Shown: positions 1-6,992 of the stretch, in pieces
Numbering within the stretch: position 1 is the first letter of the stretch
Layout of the letters: every line of letters begins with the position of its first letter
IMG/VR virus record: IMGVR_UViG_3300033156_000409
Span: 1-37,611 of that record
Strand: one strand, 5' to 3'
Source: a virus
Length of the DNA: 37,611 bases
Position numbers and translations under genes: made by a program
The notes under the pieces: model-generated
Told to the model about the DNA's origin: nothing
Database searches by the model: none
What the model saw: only the letters and a program-made list of their open reading frames with translations

Positions 1-114
1 GATCCCGGAGTGTTTCCACGAGCACCCAGTATATGCCATATCCCTCCATACCTAATTGTTCAATAAGCATTACCATCTTAGGATCGTCTTTAGCGTTGCT
101 ATCATGCGGAAAAT
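1..114. repeat. Terminal direct repeat, left copy
   Basis: These 114 bases are identical to 37498-37611. The DUF4373 reading frame continues uninterrupted from one copy into the other, so the window is one turn of a circular map plus a 114-base overlap. This is either the end overlap of a circular assembly or a true terminal redundancy; the sequence alone cannot say which. Confidence 0.97.
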
Positions 115-130
115 AAAAAGCGTCTTTCAT
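1..130 (-). CDS. Replication initiation-like protein (DUF4373), N-terminal part across the junction
   Basis: The ATG at 130-128 opens the gene that continues at 37498 and ends at 36902, giving 241 aa in all. The first residues, MKDAFYFPHDSNAKDDPK, are the classic start of the DUF4373 (Lin1244/Lin1753-type) N-terminal domain found in phage replisome organisers and helicase loaders. The ATG overlaps the stop of the upstream 127-597 gene by 4 nt (ATGA), which supports this start and suggests translational coupling. The rest of the protein is described under 36902-37611. Confidence 0.9.
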   Translation of the reverse strand, partial: MKDAFYFPHDSNAKDDPKMVMLIEQLGMEGYGIYWVLVETLRD

Positions 131-597
131 AATTTATTTTTCAAATTAAATTTCATTATGCAATAATTTTCAGCTCTTTCTTTATCAAGTAAAAAACCAC
201 AAGATGTTCCTGTATTATTATTTTTTATTATTTTATAATATCTTTTTGTATTATAAACTTTTATTAATTGTTTTTTACTAAATGCATATAATTCATCATA
301 ATTACCAATAAAATAAAGCCAGGTATTATCACTTCTAAATATACCTGATGGATAATATTCTCCATTTCTTGGTTCTGCTTTTTCGCCTGTTTCAATATAA
401 ATATTTCCTGTTTCATTATACTTCATGTCTAATTTAATTTCTACTCCCTGTAATGATTCTCCTATATTATATTGATATTTCTTACTACTAAAAATTGTCA
501 TAACAATACCATAATTTTTAGCCATCCATTCACAGATAAAATCCTGATATTGTTTAGCTTCTTTACTTTTTTCTTCTCTATATTCTTTATAATTCAT
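127..597 (-). CDS. Hypothetical protein, possible PD-(D/E)XK nuclease-like fold
   Basis: The product is 156 aa if translated from the ATG at 597 (MNYKEYREE). An upstream in-frame ATG at 630 lies deeper inside the methyltransferase gene and looks less likely. The central segment contains GVEIKLD (about residues 51-57), followed by ETGNIYIE and SGIFRSDNTWLYFIG. The E-x-K strand after a predicted helix resembles restriction-endonuclease-like folds, and I recall similar small phage proteins of unknown function. The nuclease idea is inference only. It overlaps the methyltransferase end by 11 nt and the DUF4373 start by 4 nt, so it belongs to that operon. A nuclease beside a methyltransferase would fit a modification or degradation role. 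Confidence 0.75.
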   Translation of the reverse strand: MNYKEYREEKSKEAKQYQDFICEWMAKNYGIVMTIFSSKKYQYNIGESLQGVEIKLDMKYNETGNIYIETGEKAEPRNGEYYPSGIFRSDNTWLYFIGNYDELYAFSKKQLIKVYNTKRYYKIIKNNNTGTSCGFLLDKERAENYCIMKFNLKNKL

Positions 598-1576
598 TTC
601 CGTAACTGTCCCAATTTTCAGCTTTCTCACGTGCGAAAAGTTCTATTCTATTGCCTTTTATATATAAATTATCTATTAATTTTCTAAAATATTCAGGTTT
701 TTCACTATGTTCAGTTCTTTCAATAGATACTACACTGTCATATAATTTTTTCACGTCGGGCAAGCAACTGCCTTTTGTGGCTATTAATAAAAATTCATGT
801 CTCACTGAATTATAATGCCCCATGTTATGTTTCATTTTATCCCAAACAAATGATGATTTATATTTAAACCCCCAGGCATTGATCACTTTAAAACTATCCT
901 CAAGTAAAGGACTTGTTGTCCATAAAAATAAAACTGCATTGTCTTCTGTCCCGGGTATTTTAAATTCACATAATTCTTTTATGCTCATCACAGGATAATG
1001 ATTTTCCGCTGCTCCTTCTGGTCTGTATTCTTTTTTATCTGAATATTTCCATGGCGGATCAGCATAAATTATTCTGTATTTTCCTTGTGGCATTTGAATA
1101 TTGGAGGATGTTTTTTCTCTTGCGATATTTCTGAGTACTGATGTTTTTGTAAGTGGTTTTTTATCTTCAATTATTTCATTCAGGATAACTTCAAATTTTT
1201 CATCAGGTATTGAAGCCAGATTTTTAGATGTGCTGCTTTCCTTCCGGGTAATGCCTATTTCAGGAAGGGTAATAACGGTGTTCCCATCAGGCACACCGTT
1301 TTTTATATTTGCACCTCCATGATCCTGCCTTGCAATCTCCTTGGCTTCCTGTTTTTCCCGGATAAGTTTGCCCATTTCCCTGATAGCACGTATTTCAATT
1401 TCAGATGCTTCATTTTTCATTTCAATACCAAGCCCTTTGGCTATCGTGTAAGCCTTTACAGCAACTGCAATATCTTTTATTTTTTTTATTTCATCAAGTG
1501 TTTTAGCTTCCATTAAAGCTTTTCGGGCAAAATTCAATTTGGCAAGTTCATTCATATCAAAATATAAAAAGGCCAC
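587..1576 (-). CDS. MT-A70 family adenine-specific DNA methyltransferase
   Basis: The 329-aa product has a helical N-terminal region (about 1-155) and a C-terminal MT-A70 domain. The catalytic motif DPPW is at residues 173-176 after the strand KYRIIYA, and SVRHEFLLIATKG is the later core strand. MT-A70 enzymes transfer a methyl group from S-adenosylmethionine to the N6 of adenine; in phages this usually protects DNA from host restriction. The start given is GTG at 1576; ATG at 1555 (MNELAKLNF) is equally plausible. The gene lies just downstream of the lipoprotein terminator and begins the replication block. The target sequence is unknown. Confidence 0.93.
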   Translation of the reverse strand: MAFLYFDMNELAKLNFARKALMEAKTLDEIKKIKDIAVAVKAYTIAKGLGIEMKNEASEIEIRAIREMGKLIREKQEAKEIARQDHGGANIKNGVPDGNTVITLPEIGITRKESSTSKNLASIPDEKFEVILNEIIEDKKPLTKTSVLRNIAREKTSSNIQMPQGKYRIIYADPPWKYSDKKEYRPEGAAENHYPVMSIKELCEFKIPGTEDNAVLFLWTTSPLLEDSFKVINAWGFKYKSSFVWDKMKHNMGHYNSVRHEFLLIATKGSCLPDVKKLYDSVVSIERTEHSEKPEYFRKLIDNLYIKGNRIELFAREKAENWDSYGNEL

Positions 1577-1662
1577 ACCCCGGCGTTTGCGATACCCGGT
1601 AAAAGAAAGGATACGCCAGGGGCAGCCATGTTAAAATTTTTATTTTCAAATTTACAATTCAT
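1552..1662 (-). CDS. Possible 36-aa leader ORF upstream of the methyltransferase
   Basis: An ATG at 1662 opens 36 codons with a hydrophobic second half and stops at 1552, overlapping the proposed GTG start of the methyltransferase by about 25 nt. It contains a second ATG (NMAAPGVSF). The overlap could couple translation, but there is no clear ribosome binding site and no family match that I know. It may be non-coding leader. Confidence 0.25.
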   Translation of the reverse strand: MNCKFENKNFNMAAPGVSFLLPGIANAGVWPFYILI

Positions 1663-1672
1663 CAGGTATCGC
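1589..1672. repeat. Inverted repeat in the gap before the methyltransferase
   Basis: GCGATACC at 1589-1596 is the exact reverse complement of GGTATCGC at 1665-1672. The arms are 68 bp apart and bracket the methyltransferase leader. An RNA stem that occludes the start, or a protein binding pair, are both possible. Apart from this, the small ORF and the terminator, the 1577-1746 gap holds nothing I recognise. Confidence 0.4.
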
Positions 1673-1710
1673 CTTTTATCCTGTAAAGATAATAAAATTT
1701 TTCTTAATTG

Positions 1711-1740
1711 AAAAAAACAGGGGCCATATTTCAGGCCCCG
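1711..1740 (-). terminator. Rho-independent terminator after the lipoprotein gene
   Basis: On the minus strand GGGGCC (1739-1734), an 8-nt loop and GGCCCC (1725-1720) form a strong stem. It is followed, after CTG's last bases, by seven U residues (1717-1711). It lies 7 nt past the lipoprotein stop, so it closes the early transcript. Confidence 0.88.
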
Positions 1741-1746
1741 TTAAAA

Positions 1747-2109
1747 TTAATGCAAGTAATCCGTTACAATATTTCCTGAATCATATGTACGTACCAAGGT
1801 GTATATTTCCCCGTTCCATACTCCCGGGATGCCTGGTAAGGAATAATCAGTTACAGGAACCGGTGCCACGGTGTACTCATTTACATAATCATCGATGTTC
1901 CCTGTTCGGGTCCGGAATGAATAAAGCCTGTTTTCGATGATTGTATCTCCTGCCGGATTATCCACCCAGGCATAGTCAGGATTACTTATATCCATTACTT
2001 CGATCACGTACACATACGAAAAATCTGGTTCTTTCTCGCACGATGATAGTAATAGCATTATAAATCCAAACGCTATTACAAGAACAAATAAAACAGATAA
2101 ACGTTTCAT
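1747..2109 (-). CDS. Phage-encoded lipoprotein
   Basis: The 120-aa product has a short basic start, a hydrophobic stretch (residues 5-22) and the lipobox LSSC with the lipidated cysteine at 24. The following residues, CEKEPD, approach the C-x-K-(D/E) pattern described as a surface-export signal for Bacteroidota lipoproteins, so it may be displayed on the host cell surface. No domain is recognised in the mature 97 residues. It is the last gene before a strong terminator and, unusually for this genome, has an excellent Shine-Dalgarno (GAGGAGG, 2114-2120), suggesting high expression. Phage lipoproteins often block superinfection by masking receptors; that role is inferred. Confidence 0.88.
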   Translation of the reverse strand: MKRLSVLFVLVIAFGFIMLLLSSCEKEPDFSYVYVIEVMDISNPDYAWVDNPAGDTIIENRLYSFRTRTGNIDDYVNEYTVAPVPVTDYSLPGIPGVWNGEIYTLVRTYDSGNIVTDYLH

Positions 2110-2113
2110 GTTA

Positions 2114-2120
2114 CCTCCTC
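2114..2120 (-). promoter_or_regulatory. Strong Shine-Dalgarno of the lipoprotein gene
   Basis: GAGGAGG lies four bases before the ATG of the lipoprotein. Most other starts in the window follow A/T-rich leaders without such a motif, so this site stands out and fixes the start at 2109. Confidence 0.8.
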
Positions 2121-2154
2121 TTTTTTAGTTAGTAATAAAAATTCTTGTTGTAAT

Positions 2155-2346
2155 TTATTTATTAAAAATATCTCTCAGTTCAAGTTCATTGATCTTTTTC
2201 CCGTCAATCCATTCTTCCACTATCTGATCCGGGCGATATAATTTATACAATTTTTCTTTTACCCTATTTTCATTCACATCGGTAAGGATAAATTCCCGGC
2301 CATTAACTACAAGCATGCATGGTGGGTAAATTCTGTTTTTTGTCAT
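2155..2346 (-). CDS. Hypothetical 63-aa protein
   Basis: A small basic/acidic mixed protein beginning MTKNRIYPPCMLVVNG, with no recognisable domain. Its ATG overlaps the stop of the putative annealing protein by 4 nt (2343-2346), which supports real, coupled translation and a link to the recombination genes. Confidence 0.75.
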   Translation of the reverse strand: MTKNRIYPPCMLVVNGREFILTDVNENRVKEKLYKLYRPDQIVEEWIDGKKINELELRDIFNK

Positions 2347-3194
2347 TGCCCCCGGAATAATTTTTTTTCTTTTTCCTGATCTGGTTCCTTGTCATCATCA
2401 AATTCGTCAGCCTTTAATTTCACCTTTTCCCCGTCCTCATTTTCTCCTTTTTCCCGCTGAAAGGCAATATCAACAGTTGTATCGCCGTCTTTTAATGCCT
2501 GGTATAAACCTCGCAAACTTGCAATATCTTCAGCATTGATCTGGGTGGATGAAGTTTTCCCGAAGATATTAAGTATCTCTATCTCTTTAACATCGAATTC
2601 TTTCAAAAAGACGTCAAACATCTTTTTCCTGGCAGAGGATAATTTCTGATCAGTTGACAGGTCGCCGGTTAATTTTTTCTGTGCTGTTTTATACGCCTGT
2701 TCAATAAAGCCTTTTGGTATCACGCCAAATATAGCGTTTCTTTCAGCTATTGCCATTGCGGCAAGCATGGTAGTATTGATCATATCATCATTATATCTGT
2801 TCCCATAACGATCAATGATCTTCCTTCTTGCTTCGACTTTAATAGCGTAATTACTCTCGAGATCAAACGCCATGGCTTCTGCCGTAACGTATTTATCACT
2901 GATCATATTTCCCCGTTTTTCAATCCTCAGATTTCCATAAAACTGCCCCATGATCCTGGCAAGATGAACGCTCGGTCCCTGGATTTGCTTCTTTGCCCTC
3001 GGAAGGGAATAACCACAGGCGGCGGCAATTTCTTCACTAATTGTAATCGTTGCTGTAACATTATCCATGAACCTGGGAATATTACGAGGGAATTTCTTCG
3101 CCGTGCTGATCTGTAAATCATATGATGCACGTTCAGCCTGTTCATATACAGGCATTTCTTTTTCAATAATCTGAATTTCATTTTGGTTTTTCAT
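2343..3194 (-). CDS. Putative single-strand annealing recombination protein (RecT/Red-beta-like)
   Basis: The 283-aa product has a central region of about residues 40-170 with the pattern QGPSVHLARIMGQFYGN, a strand-rich stretch ending DLESNYAIKVEA, then NTTMLAAMAIAERNAIFGVIP. This resembles phage recombination proteins of the RecT/Red-beta superfamily, which anneal single strands produced by a partner exonuclease. The C-terminal 50 residues are highly charged. It sits 28 nt downstream of a RecE-like exonuclease gene in the same direction, the usual exonuclease-annealase pairing. The assignment rests on pattern and context, not on a catalytic motif. Confidence 0.65.
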   Translation of the reverse strand: MKNQNEIQIIEKEMPVYEQAERASYDLQISTAKKFPRNIPRFMDNVTATITISEEIAAACGYSLPRAKKQIQGPSVHLARIMGQFYGNLRIEKRGNMISDKYVTAEAMAFDLESNYAIKVEARRKIIDRYGNRYNDDMINTTMLAAMAIAERNAIFGVIPKGFIEQAYKTAQKKLTGDLSTDQKLSSARKKMFDVFLKEFDVKEIEILNIFGKTSSTQINAEDIASLRGLYQALKDGDTTVDIAFQREKGENEDGEKVKLKADEFDDDKEPDQEKEKKLFRGQ

Positions 3195-3222
3195 GATTTT
3201 CGTTTTAAAATTAAATTAAATT

Positions 3223-4224
3223 TCAGTTAAAATATTCATAATCTTTATTTAGCTCGTACCCTGGAACCTTGCATCTCGTGATCCTGTGACCCCGGTAATC
3301 AGGCCTGGTAAATATAGAAACGCCCGGCCATTCATCATTTTCAAGGCAATAAAGATATTGTTCGAGTGCCTTGATAAATATTTCCGCGTGAATACCTATA
3401 CCGATCATCTGTCCTCCCTGTACTTCAAATGCCCATCCGTCAGCGCTTACAATATTAAAATCATATGGAGGCTCTTTGTCCTGAACGACCCAGTAAAAAG
3501 ATTTCCAGCGTCCCGTGATCATCCATTCGAAATACTGGTACATGGCTGCTGAAAATCCATACATCCTGTCAGATATTACACGGGCAAACTGCCCGGCCTT
3601 CAAGGGAGCATCTTTACCATTGGAGCGGCCCACTGTTTTCCAGTCTATAATCTTGTTATACGTAGTTAGGTCCTTACGTATCTTGAACAATCCTGAATCA
3701 TATTGTAATAAGTCGTTTATCTTATGATTTGTAAAGATACTGATTTCTGCCTTCCCTATATTTAACAACTTATTAACTACCGGGGAAAGATGCTTATTTC
3801 CCGACCGCATGTGGTTTATCATCGCCAAACTATTTTCATATTCAGTCTTGCTATATATTTCTTTGCCCGGATTACTGTTAATAAAATGTTCATATTCTTC
3901 TCTGAATTTCAACGTGTTATAACCATAAGGTTTCCCGGTTGAAGTATTAACAGGAGGTTCAAAGATTACACAGTTTTTTTTAAATTCATTCATGCCACCC
4001 GTGTTGGCTATTGAAGAAAGCATTGAATGATAACAGTTACCTTCAAGCTTCCATGACATGGTCGGATCCTCATCTTCCGGATGTTCCTGGCAATATTTCA
4101 TCCATAGCGGCGAAATAATAATATTCTTTAATACGCTCGATGAAATAAAATCTTTGTATTTTTCACCAGTATGATACTGCTCATTCGGTATCTCATTAGG
4201 GCCTGATATATATGGCAGATTCAT
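3223..4224 (-). CDS. RecE-like exonuclease (PD-(D/E)XK, exodeoxyribonuclease VIII type)
   Basis: The 333-aa product matches the exodeoxyribonuclease VIII/Cas4-like nuclease layout. YKDFISSSVLKN is the N-terminal helix, GNCYHSML (62-69) resembles the G-x-x-x-H motif, and E160, D185 in KIRKD and D194-x-K196 in IIDWKTV form the PD-(D/E)XK core. AAMYQYF (about 226-232) fits the following helix. Such enzymes resect double-stranded DNA 5'-3' so that an annealing protein can act, and the next gene downstream is such a candidate. The upstream gap carries the 18-bp inverted repeat at 4276-4293, so this gene may begin a regulated transcript. Confidence 0.85.
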   Translation of the reverse strand: MNLPYISGPNEIPNEQYHTGEKYKDFISSSVLKNIIISPLWMKYCQEHPEDEDPTMSWKLEGNCYHSMLSSIANTGGMNEFKKNCVIFEPPVNTSTGKPYGYNTLKFREEYEHFINSNPGKEIYSKTEYENSLAMINHMRSGNKHLSPVVNKLLNIGKAEISIFTNHKINDLLQYDSGLFKIRKDLTTYNKIIDWKTVGRSNGKDAPLKAGQFARVISDRMYGFSAAMYQYFEWMITGRWKSFYWVVQDKEPPYDFNIVSADGWAFEVQGGQMIGIGIHAEIFIKALEQYLYCLENDEWPGVSIFTRPDYRGHRITRCKVPGYELNKDYEYFN

Positions 4225-4275
4225 AATTTTTTTTTGGTAATTTATAAATTATAATAAATTAATAACAATTTCAGC

Positions 4276-4293
4276 ATATGTTATAAAACATAT
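4276..4293. promoter_or_regulatory. 18-bp perfect inverted repeat, operator candidate
   Basis: ATATGTT-ATAA-AACATAT has perfect 7-bp arms and a 4-bp centre. It lies 52 bp before the exonuclease start. The same 18 bases occur at 30047-30064 upstream of the terminase genes, and a weaker relative lies at 7331-7348 upstream of the early genes. The XRE regulator encoded at 4982-5191 is a possible binder. Confidence 0.7.
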
Positions 4294-4586
4294 TATACTG
4301 ATTTTTTACGTTTATTAAAAGTGCTGTTCATTTGTGCATCCTTTTCATAACCTTTGCGCACCCTGTGCCGGGGTATGAATATAGCCTGACCGTTCCATTG
4401 CCGGCCGCCGCCATGAGTATGTTTCTGGACAAACTTAAATCCGCTTTTCTGTGGATCTCTCAATTTTTTTTCTTTGTTTTTTTCTTCGGATATCCTCCGG
4501 GCTTTCCTTCCCTGATAGATAGCTTTCCATTGGTTCCTTGAAAAAATTGCCTTTGCAAGATTAACTGTCTTTTGTAATGTTCCCAT
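4293..4586 (-). CDS. Hypothetical basic protein
   Basis: The product is 97 aa from the ATG at 4586 (MGTLQKTVNLAKAIF). A longer form from 4646 would sit deeper in the preceding gene. It is rich in Lys and Arg, with a charged helix (RKARRISEEKNKEKKLR) and KHTHGGGRQWNGQ. It may bind nucleic acid, but no family is recognised. Its start overlaps the preceding gene by 26 nt. Confidence 0.65.
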   Translation of the reverse strand: MGTLQKTVNLAKAIFSRNQWKAIYQGRKARRISEEKNKEKKLRDPQKSGFKFVQKHTHGGGRQWNGQAIFIPRHRVRKGYEKDAQMNSTFNKRKKSV

Positions 4587-4950
4587 AATCCATGTCTGTT
4601 TTAAAATATGTTGCTTTCTTAAATATCCGATTGTAATTGATGGCACGTTTTAATAGCCCTCGTCTCTGGAATATTTTTATTTCCAGTTTAGAGCATACTA
4701 TTATTTTTGTTTCCCCGATAGGAAAAATGCCTTGTCTTTTACCGTTCTGATCCCACCTGGTTTTCCATTTCTTATCTCTTTTCCGGGCAAAATGAGTTGC
4801 GAAATACCATACGGAAAATCCATAAAATATATGAGGCTTTTTGATCGAACAGAATATTAATATTAATAAGGACCTGAACCAGCCATAAAGATCAATGCAA
4901 AATTCCTTTACTTCAGGATAATATTTTTTTAAGGTTGTTTTTATTTTCAT
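4561..4950 (-). CDS. Hypothetical protein with a possible membrane segment
   Basis: The product is 129 aa from the ATG at 4950 (MKIKTTLKKYY); ATG 4965 is an alternative. Residues of about 27-55 (LLILIFCSIKKPHIFYGFSV) are hydrophobic and could form one or two membrane passes. The C-terminal half is basic. No family is recognised. It lies between the XRE gene and the basic 97-aa gene in the same operon. Confidence 0.65.
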   Translation of the reverse strand: MKIKTTLKKYYPEVKEFCIDLYGWFRSLLILIFCSIKKPHIFYGFSVWYFATHFARKRDKKWKTRWDQNGKRQGIFPIGETKIIVCSKLEIKIFQRRGLLKRAINYNRIFKKATYFKTDMDYGNITKDS

Positions 4951-4981
4951 AAAATTAAGTACCATATCTTAAAATCTATAT

Positions 4982-5191
4982 TTATTTTTCATGATTTTCT
5001 TTTATAATTTTAAGATTAAGAATTGATAATAATTTATCAATAAGTTTCGACCCGGGCTGTGTTTTACCCGTTTCGATTTTATTGTAATGCGATTGGCTTA
5101 TCCCGGCCAATTCAGCAATCTGTTTCTGGGTCAGGTCTTTTTCTTTCCTGGTATCCCTGATTGCTTCAATTAATGATGTATAGAGTTTCAT
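4982..5191 (-). CDS. XRE-family helix-turn-helix transcriptional regulator
   Basis: The product is 69 aa from the ATG at 5191 (MKLYTS), or 73 aa from 5203. It is a single Cro/CI-type HTH domain: KDLTQKQIAELAGISQ is the helix-turn-helix and SHYNKIETGKTQPG the following loop and helix. It would bind operator DNA, most likely as a dimer. The perfect inverted repeats at 4276 and 30047 are candidate targets. There is no partner repressor or integrase, so it may control early-late timing rather than lysogeny; that is inference. Confidence 0.9.
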   Translation of the reverse strand: MKLYTSLIEAIRDTRKEKDLTQKQIAELAGISQSHYNKIETGKTQPGSKLIDKLLSILNLKIIKENHEK

Positions 5192-5212
5192 TTTATTAAT
5201 CATATAAATAAG

Positions 5213-5800
5213 TTACCAATCATTATCCCCCCACTGTTCAGCAATAGCCTTTGCAATTCCAGGATATGTTTTACTTCTTAATTTACTTCTGTCATCGCTC
5301 GGTGACATTTTCCATATCTTCTGTTCTCTCCCTTCTACTATGTCCGTGGGCTGTAATGGTTTTAATCCATGAAGCCAGAAGCCTGTCTTTTTAACTTCAC
5401 CGTGTCCAAATTGCCATGGCTGTATGTAATTTGGTTTCGGGAAATTGCCCATCTTATTTAACACACCTACCGGATTTTCCAATGCCACACGCTCACATGC
5501 GCCTATAGCTTTATCCCAAAGTTTTTGCGTCCATTTAACCGCCTCAATTCTTTCCTGGTATCTTGGTTTCCCCACACCATACCATCTATTACCAGACACA
5601 GCTATTGCGGTGCATGGTGGATGTAAAATGATTATATCCCATTTTTTCAGGTCAATAGCTTTTAATATATCAATCTGGTAATGATATTCTGGCTCCCCGC
5701 CACTGCATTCTTGTAAATCACAGCTATATGCATTGTGTCCAATTTTTCTGAATGCCTTCATTACTGTTTGGCTTTCCTCGCATCCTACTAAAACATCCAT
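5213..5800 (-). CDS. Phage-type C5-cytosine DNA methyltransferase
   Basis: The 195-aa product is a compact cytosine methyltransferase-like protein common in phages. The N-terminal strand MDVLVGCEES replaces the usual AdoMet-binding glycine loop. HPPCTAIAVSG (60-70) carries the Pro-Cys catalytic motif, and ALENPVG (about 106-112) corresponds to the ENV motif. It is shorter than full-length C5 enzymes (over 300 aa) and lacks an obvious target-recognition domain. It is likely used to modify the phage's own DNA against restriction, and is the second methyltransferase of this genome after the MT-A70 enzyme. Confidence 0.82.
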   Translation of the reverse strand: MDVLVGCEESQTVMKAFRKIGHNAYSCDLQECSGGEPEYHYQIDILKAIDLKKWDIIILHPPCTAIAVSGNRWYGVGKPRYQERIEAVKWTQKLWDKAIGACERVALENPVGVLNKMGNFPKPNYIQPWQFGHGEVKKTGFWLHGLKPLQPTDIVEGREQKIWKMSPSDDRSKLRSKTYPGIAKAIAEQWGDNDW

Positions 5801-5806
5801 AAAATT

Positions 5807-6121
5807 TTATATTAATTTCTTCAATTGCGATCTCAGTGAATTAAAATCATCATGCCGGCTTTGTATTGAGCACTTATAATTAATTAAACCTTTAACAAGA
5901 TCAACGGCATTTTCAATGCTGTATACAGCATAATAAATTACCTTATTATTTAATTTATCCCGGCACTTTAATATGTACCATTTTTTTTTATTCATATCTC
6001 TTTGTTTACAATGGAAAGGAGCTGAATATTTATTGTATATCCTTATTCTGACATTTTTCTTTGCGATAATTGTCGGAACAATTAATATTTTAAACAAAAA
6101 TATATTTAATAATCTTTTCAT
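5807..6121 (-). CDS. Hypothetical protein, uncertain start
   Basis: The product is 104 aa if started at ATG 6121, which adds a hydrophobic N-terminus (LLNIFLFKILIVPTII) that could be a membrane anchor. An internal ATG at 5995 (MNKKKWYILKCRDK) would give a soluble 62-aa protein. The 16-nt gap to the upstream 52-aa gene favours the long form. No domain is recognised. Confidence 0.55.
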   Translation of the reverse strand: MKRLLNIFLFKILIVPTIIAKKNVRIRIYNKYSAPFHCKQRDMNKKKWYILKCRDKLNNKVIYYAVYSIENAVDLVKGLINYKCSIQSRHDDFNSLRSQLKKLI

Positions 6122-6137
6122 TTTATCCAAATCCTCA

Positions 6138-6296
6138 TTATTTCATCTTTTCTGCCAGCCATATTACTATTTTTTTAGTGAAACGTCCAAATGCGCTATT
6201 CTCAAATTCCCTTTTAATCTTAAGTATAGCTATCTGAAATATCACATTATCAGGTATTGTGCGCCGCTGTTTTTCAGTGAATATTGGTTTTTTCAT
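6138..6296 (-). CDS. Hypothetical 52-aa protein
   Basis: The ORF runs from ATG 6296 (MKKPIFTEKQRRTIP) to the stop at 6138, without gaps to its neighbours: 4 nt after the upstream gene's stop at 6301 and 16 nt before the next start. The composition is basic and amphipathic, with the C-terminal helix KKIVIWLAEKMK. The tight packing in an operon supports coding; function is unknown. Confidence 0.6.
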   Translation of the reverse strand: MKKPIFTEKQRRTIPDNVIFQIAILKIKREFENSAFGRFTKKIVIWLAEKMK

Positions 6297-6300
6297 AATT

Positions 6301-6579
6301 TTACGAAATTTCCTCTATAATATGTAACCAAATTTCATCCCAGATATTAAAATTGCATATCAGTTTACCTTCCTTACGCATACGATCAATTCTGCATTCA
6401 ATTATTGAATTAAGACGATCAAGTGTATCATTGATATTACGTCCTTCAAAATAAACATTTACATCCGATATTTCAGCGGAAGGAGCAATTTCATTATTGC
6501 CTTTATTGACACGTGCACAAAATTTAACATCCAGTTCTTTATCAATAAAGACATAACTGCTTTCTACAAATAATTTCAT
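6301..6579 (-). CDS. Hypothetical 92-aa protein
   Basis: An acidic protein beginning MKLFVESSYVFIDKELD with predicted strands followed by a helix (NDTLDRLNSIIECRIDRM). No family is recognised. The ATG follows an A/T-rich leader typical of this genome. Confidence 0.7.
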   Translation of the reverse strand: MKLFVESSYVFIDKELDVKFCARVNKGNNEIAPSAEISDVNVYFEGRNINDTLDRLNSIIECRIDRMRKEGKLICNFNIWDEIWLHIIEEIS

Positions 6580-6598
6580 TATTAATTACTTTTTTTAT

Positions 6599-6826
6599 TT
6601 AATAAAGGTACCAATCCCTCGTGGGATAAGGGACGATACCAGGAGCTCCGGGATAACCTTCCCAACACTCACCTGTGACAACAGACGCTTCTTCGCCTGT
6701 TATCTTATTAACTGCCTTATATACTACCAGGGACTTGGTGTTGTCCTGTGGTATAAGTACTTCCGCAGTTTTTTTCCAAACAAGCCGGTTATTAACGACC
6801 GACTCCGGGTTAATTAATGTTTTCAT
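6599..6826 (-). CDS. Hypothetical 75-aa protein
   Basis: I place the start at ATG 6826 (MKTLINPESVVNN), preceded by an A-rich leader. In-frame ATGs at 6862 and 6886 are alternatives. The frame stays open upstream to 6979, but that stretch is the tRNA-like element, so the longer protein is not believable. The C-terminus is rich in Gly, Pro and aromatics (GYPGAPGIVPYPTRDWYLY). No function is recognised. Confidence 0.6.
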   Translation of the reverse strand: MKTLINPESVVNNRLVWKKTAEVLIPQDNTKSLVVYKAVNKITGEEASVVTGECWEGYPGAPGIVPYPTRDWYLY

Positions 6827-6897
6827 GATGTTTTGGTTTAAAATGTCATAAGTCTTTTTCATAGTTTTTTGTTTTTGGTTTGACATATAATTAATAG

Positions 6898-6977
6898 TGG
6901 CCTCAGATGGATTCGAACCATCAACCTTCTCAGGTTCCTGACCTCTCGTACGGGCTCTCATCCGTCGGAGTTCGGCC
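6898..6977 (-). tRNA. tRNA-like element, anticodon not assignable
   Basis: The 80-nt minus-strand sequence has a canonical T-arm (GATGG-TTCGAAT-CCATC), a D-arm with CTC/GAG and a GG-containing loop, and an acceptor stem of four G-C pairs (GGCC/GGCC) followed by tandem G-A/A-G mismatches and an A-U pair. AACCT-GAGA-AGGTT before the T-arm would be a long variable arm, as in Ser or Leu tRNAs. I cannot find a good anticodon stem with U33. An ACG loop with a 3-bp stem is the best I see. It is either a divergent or decayed phage tRNA, or a tRNA mimic. No CCA is encoded. Confidence 0.45.
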
Positions 6978-6992
6978 ATAAAAGGAGTATCA

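Noticed and set aside
6827-6979. N-terminal extension of the 75-aa gene (MAELRRMRART...)
   Set aside because: The extension is translated tRNA-like sequence; the DGSNPSEAT-type reading is a known artefact of T-arms.
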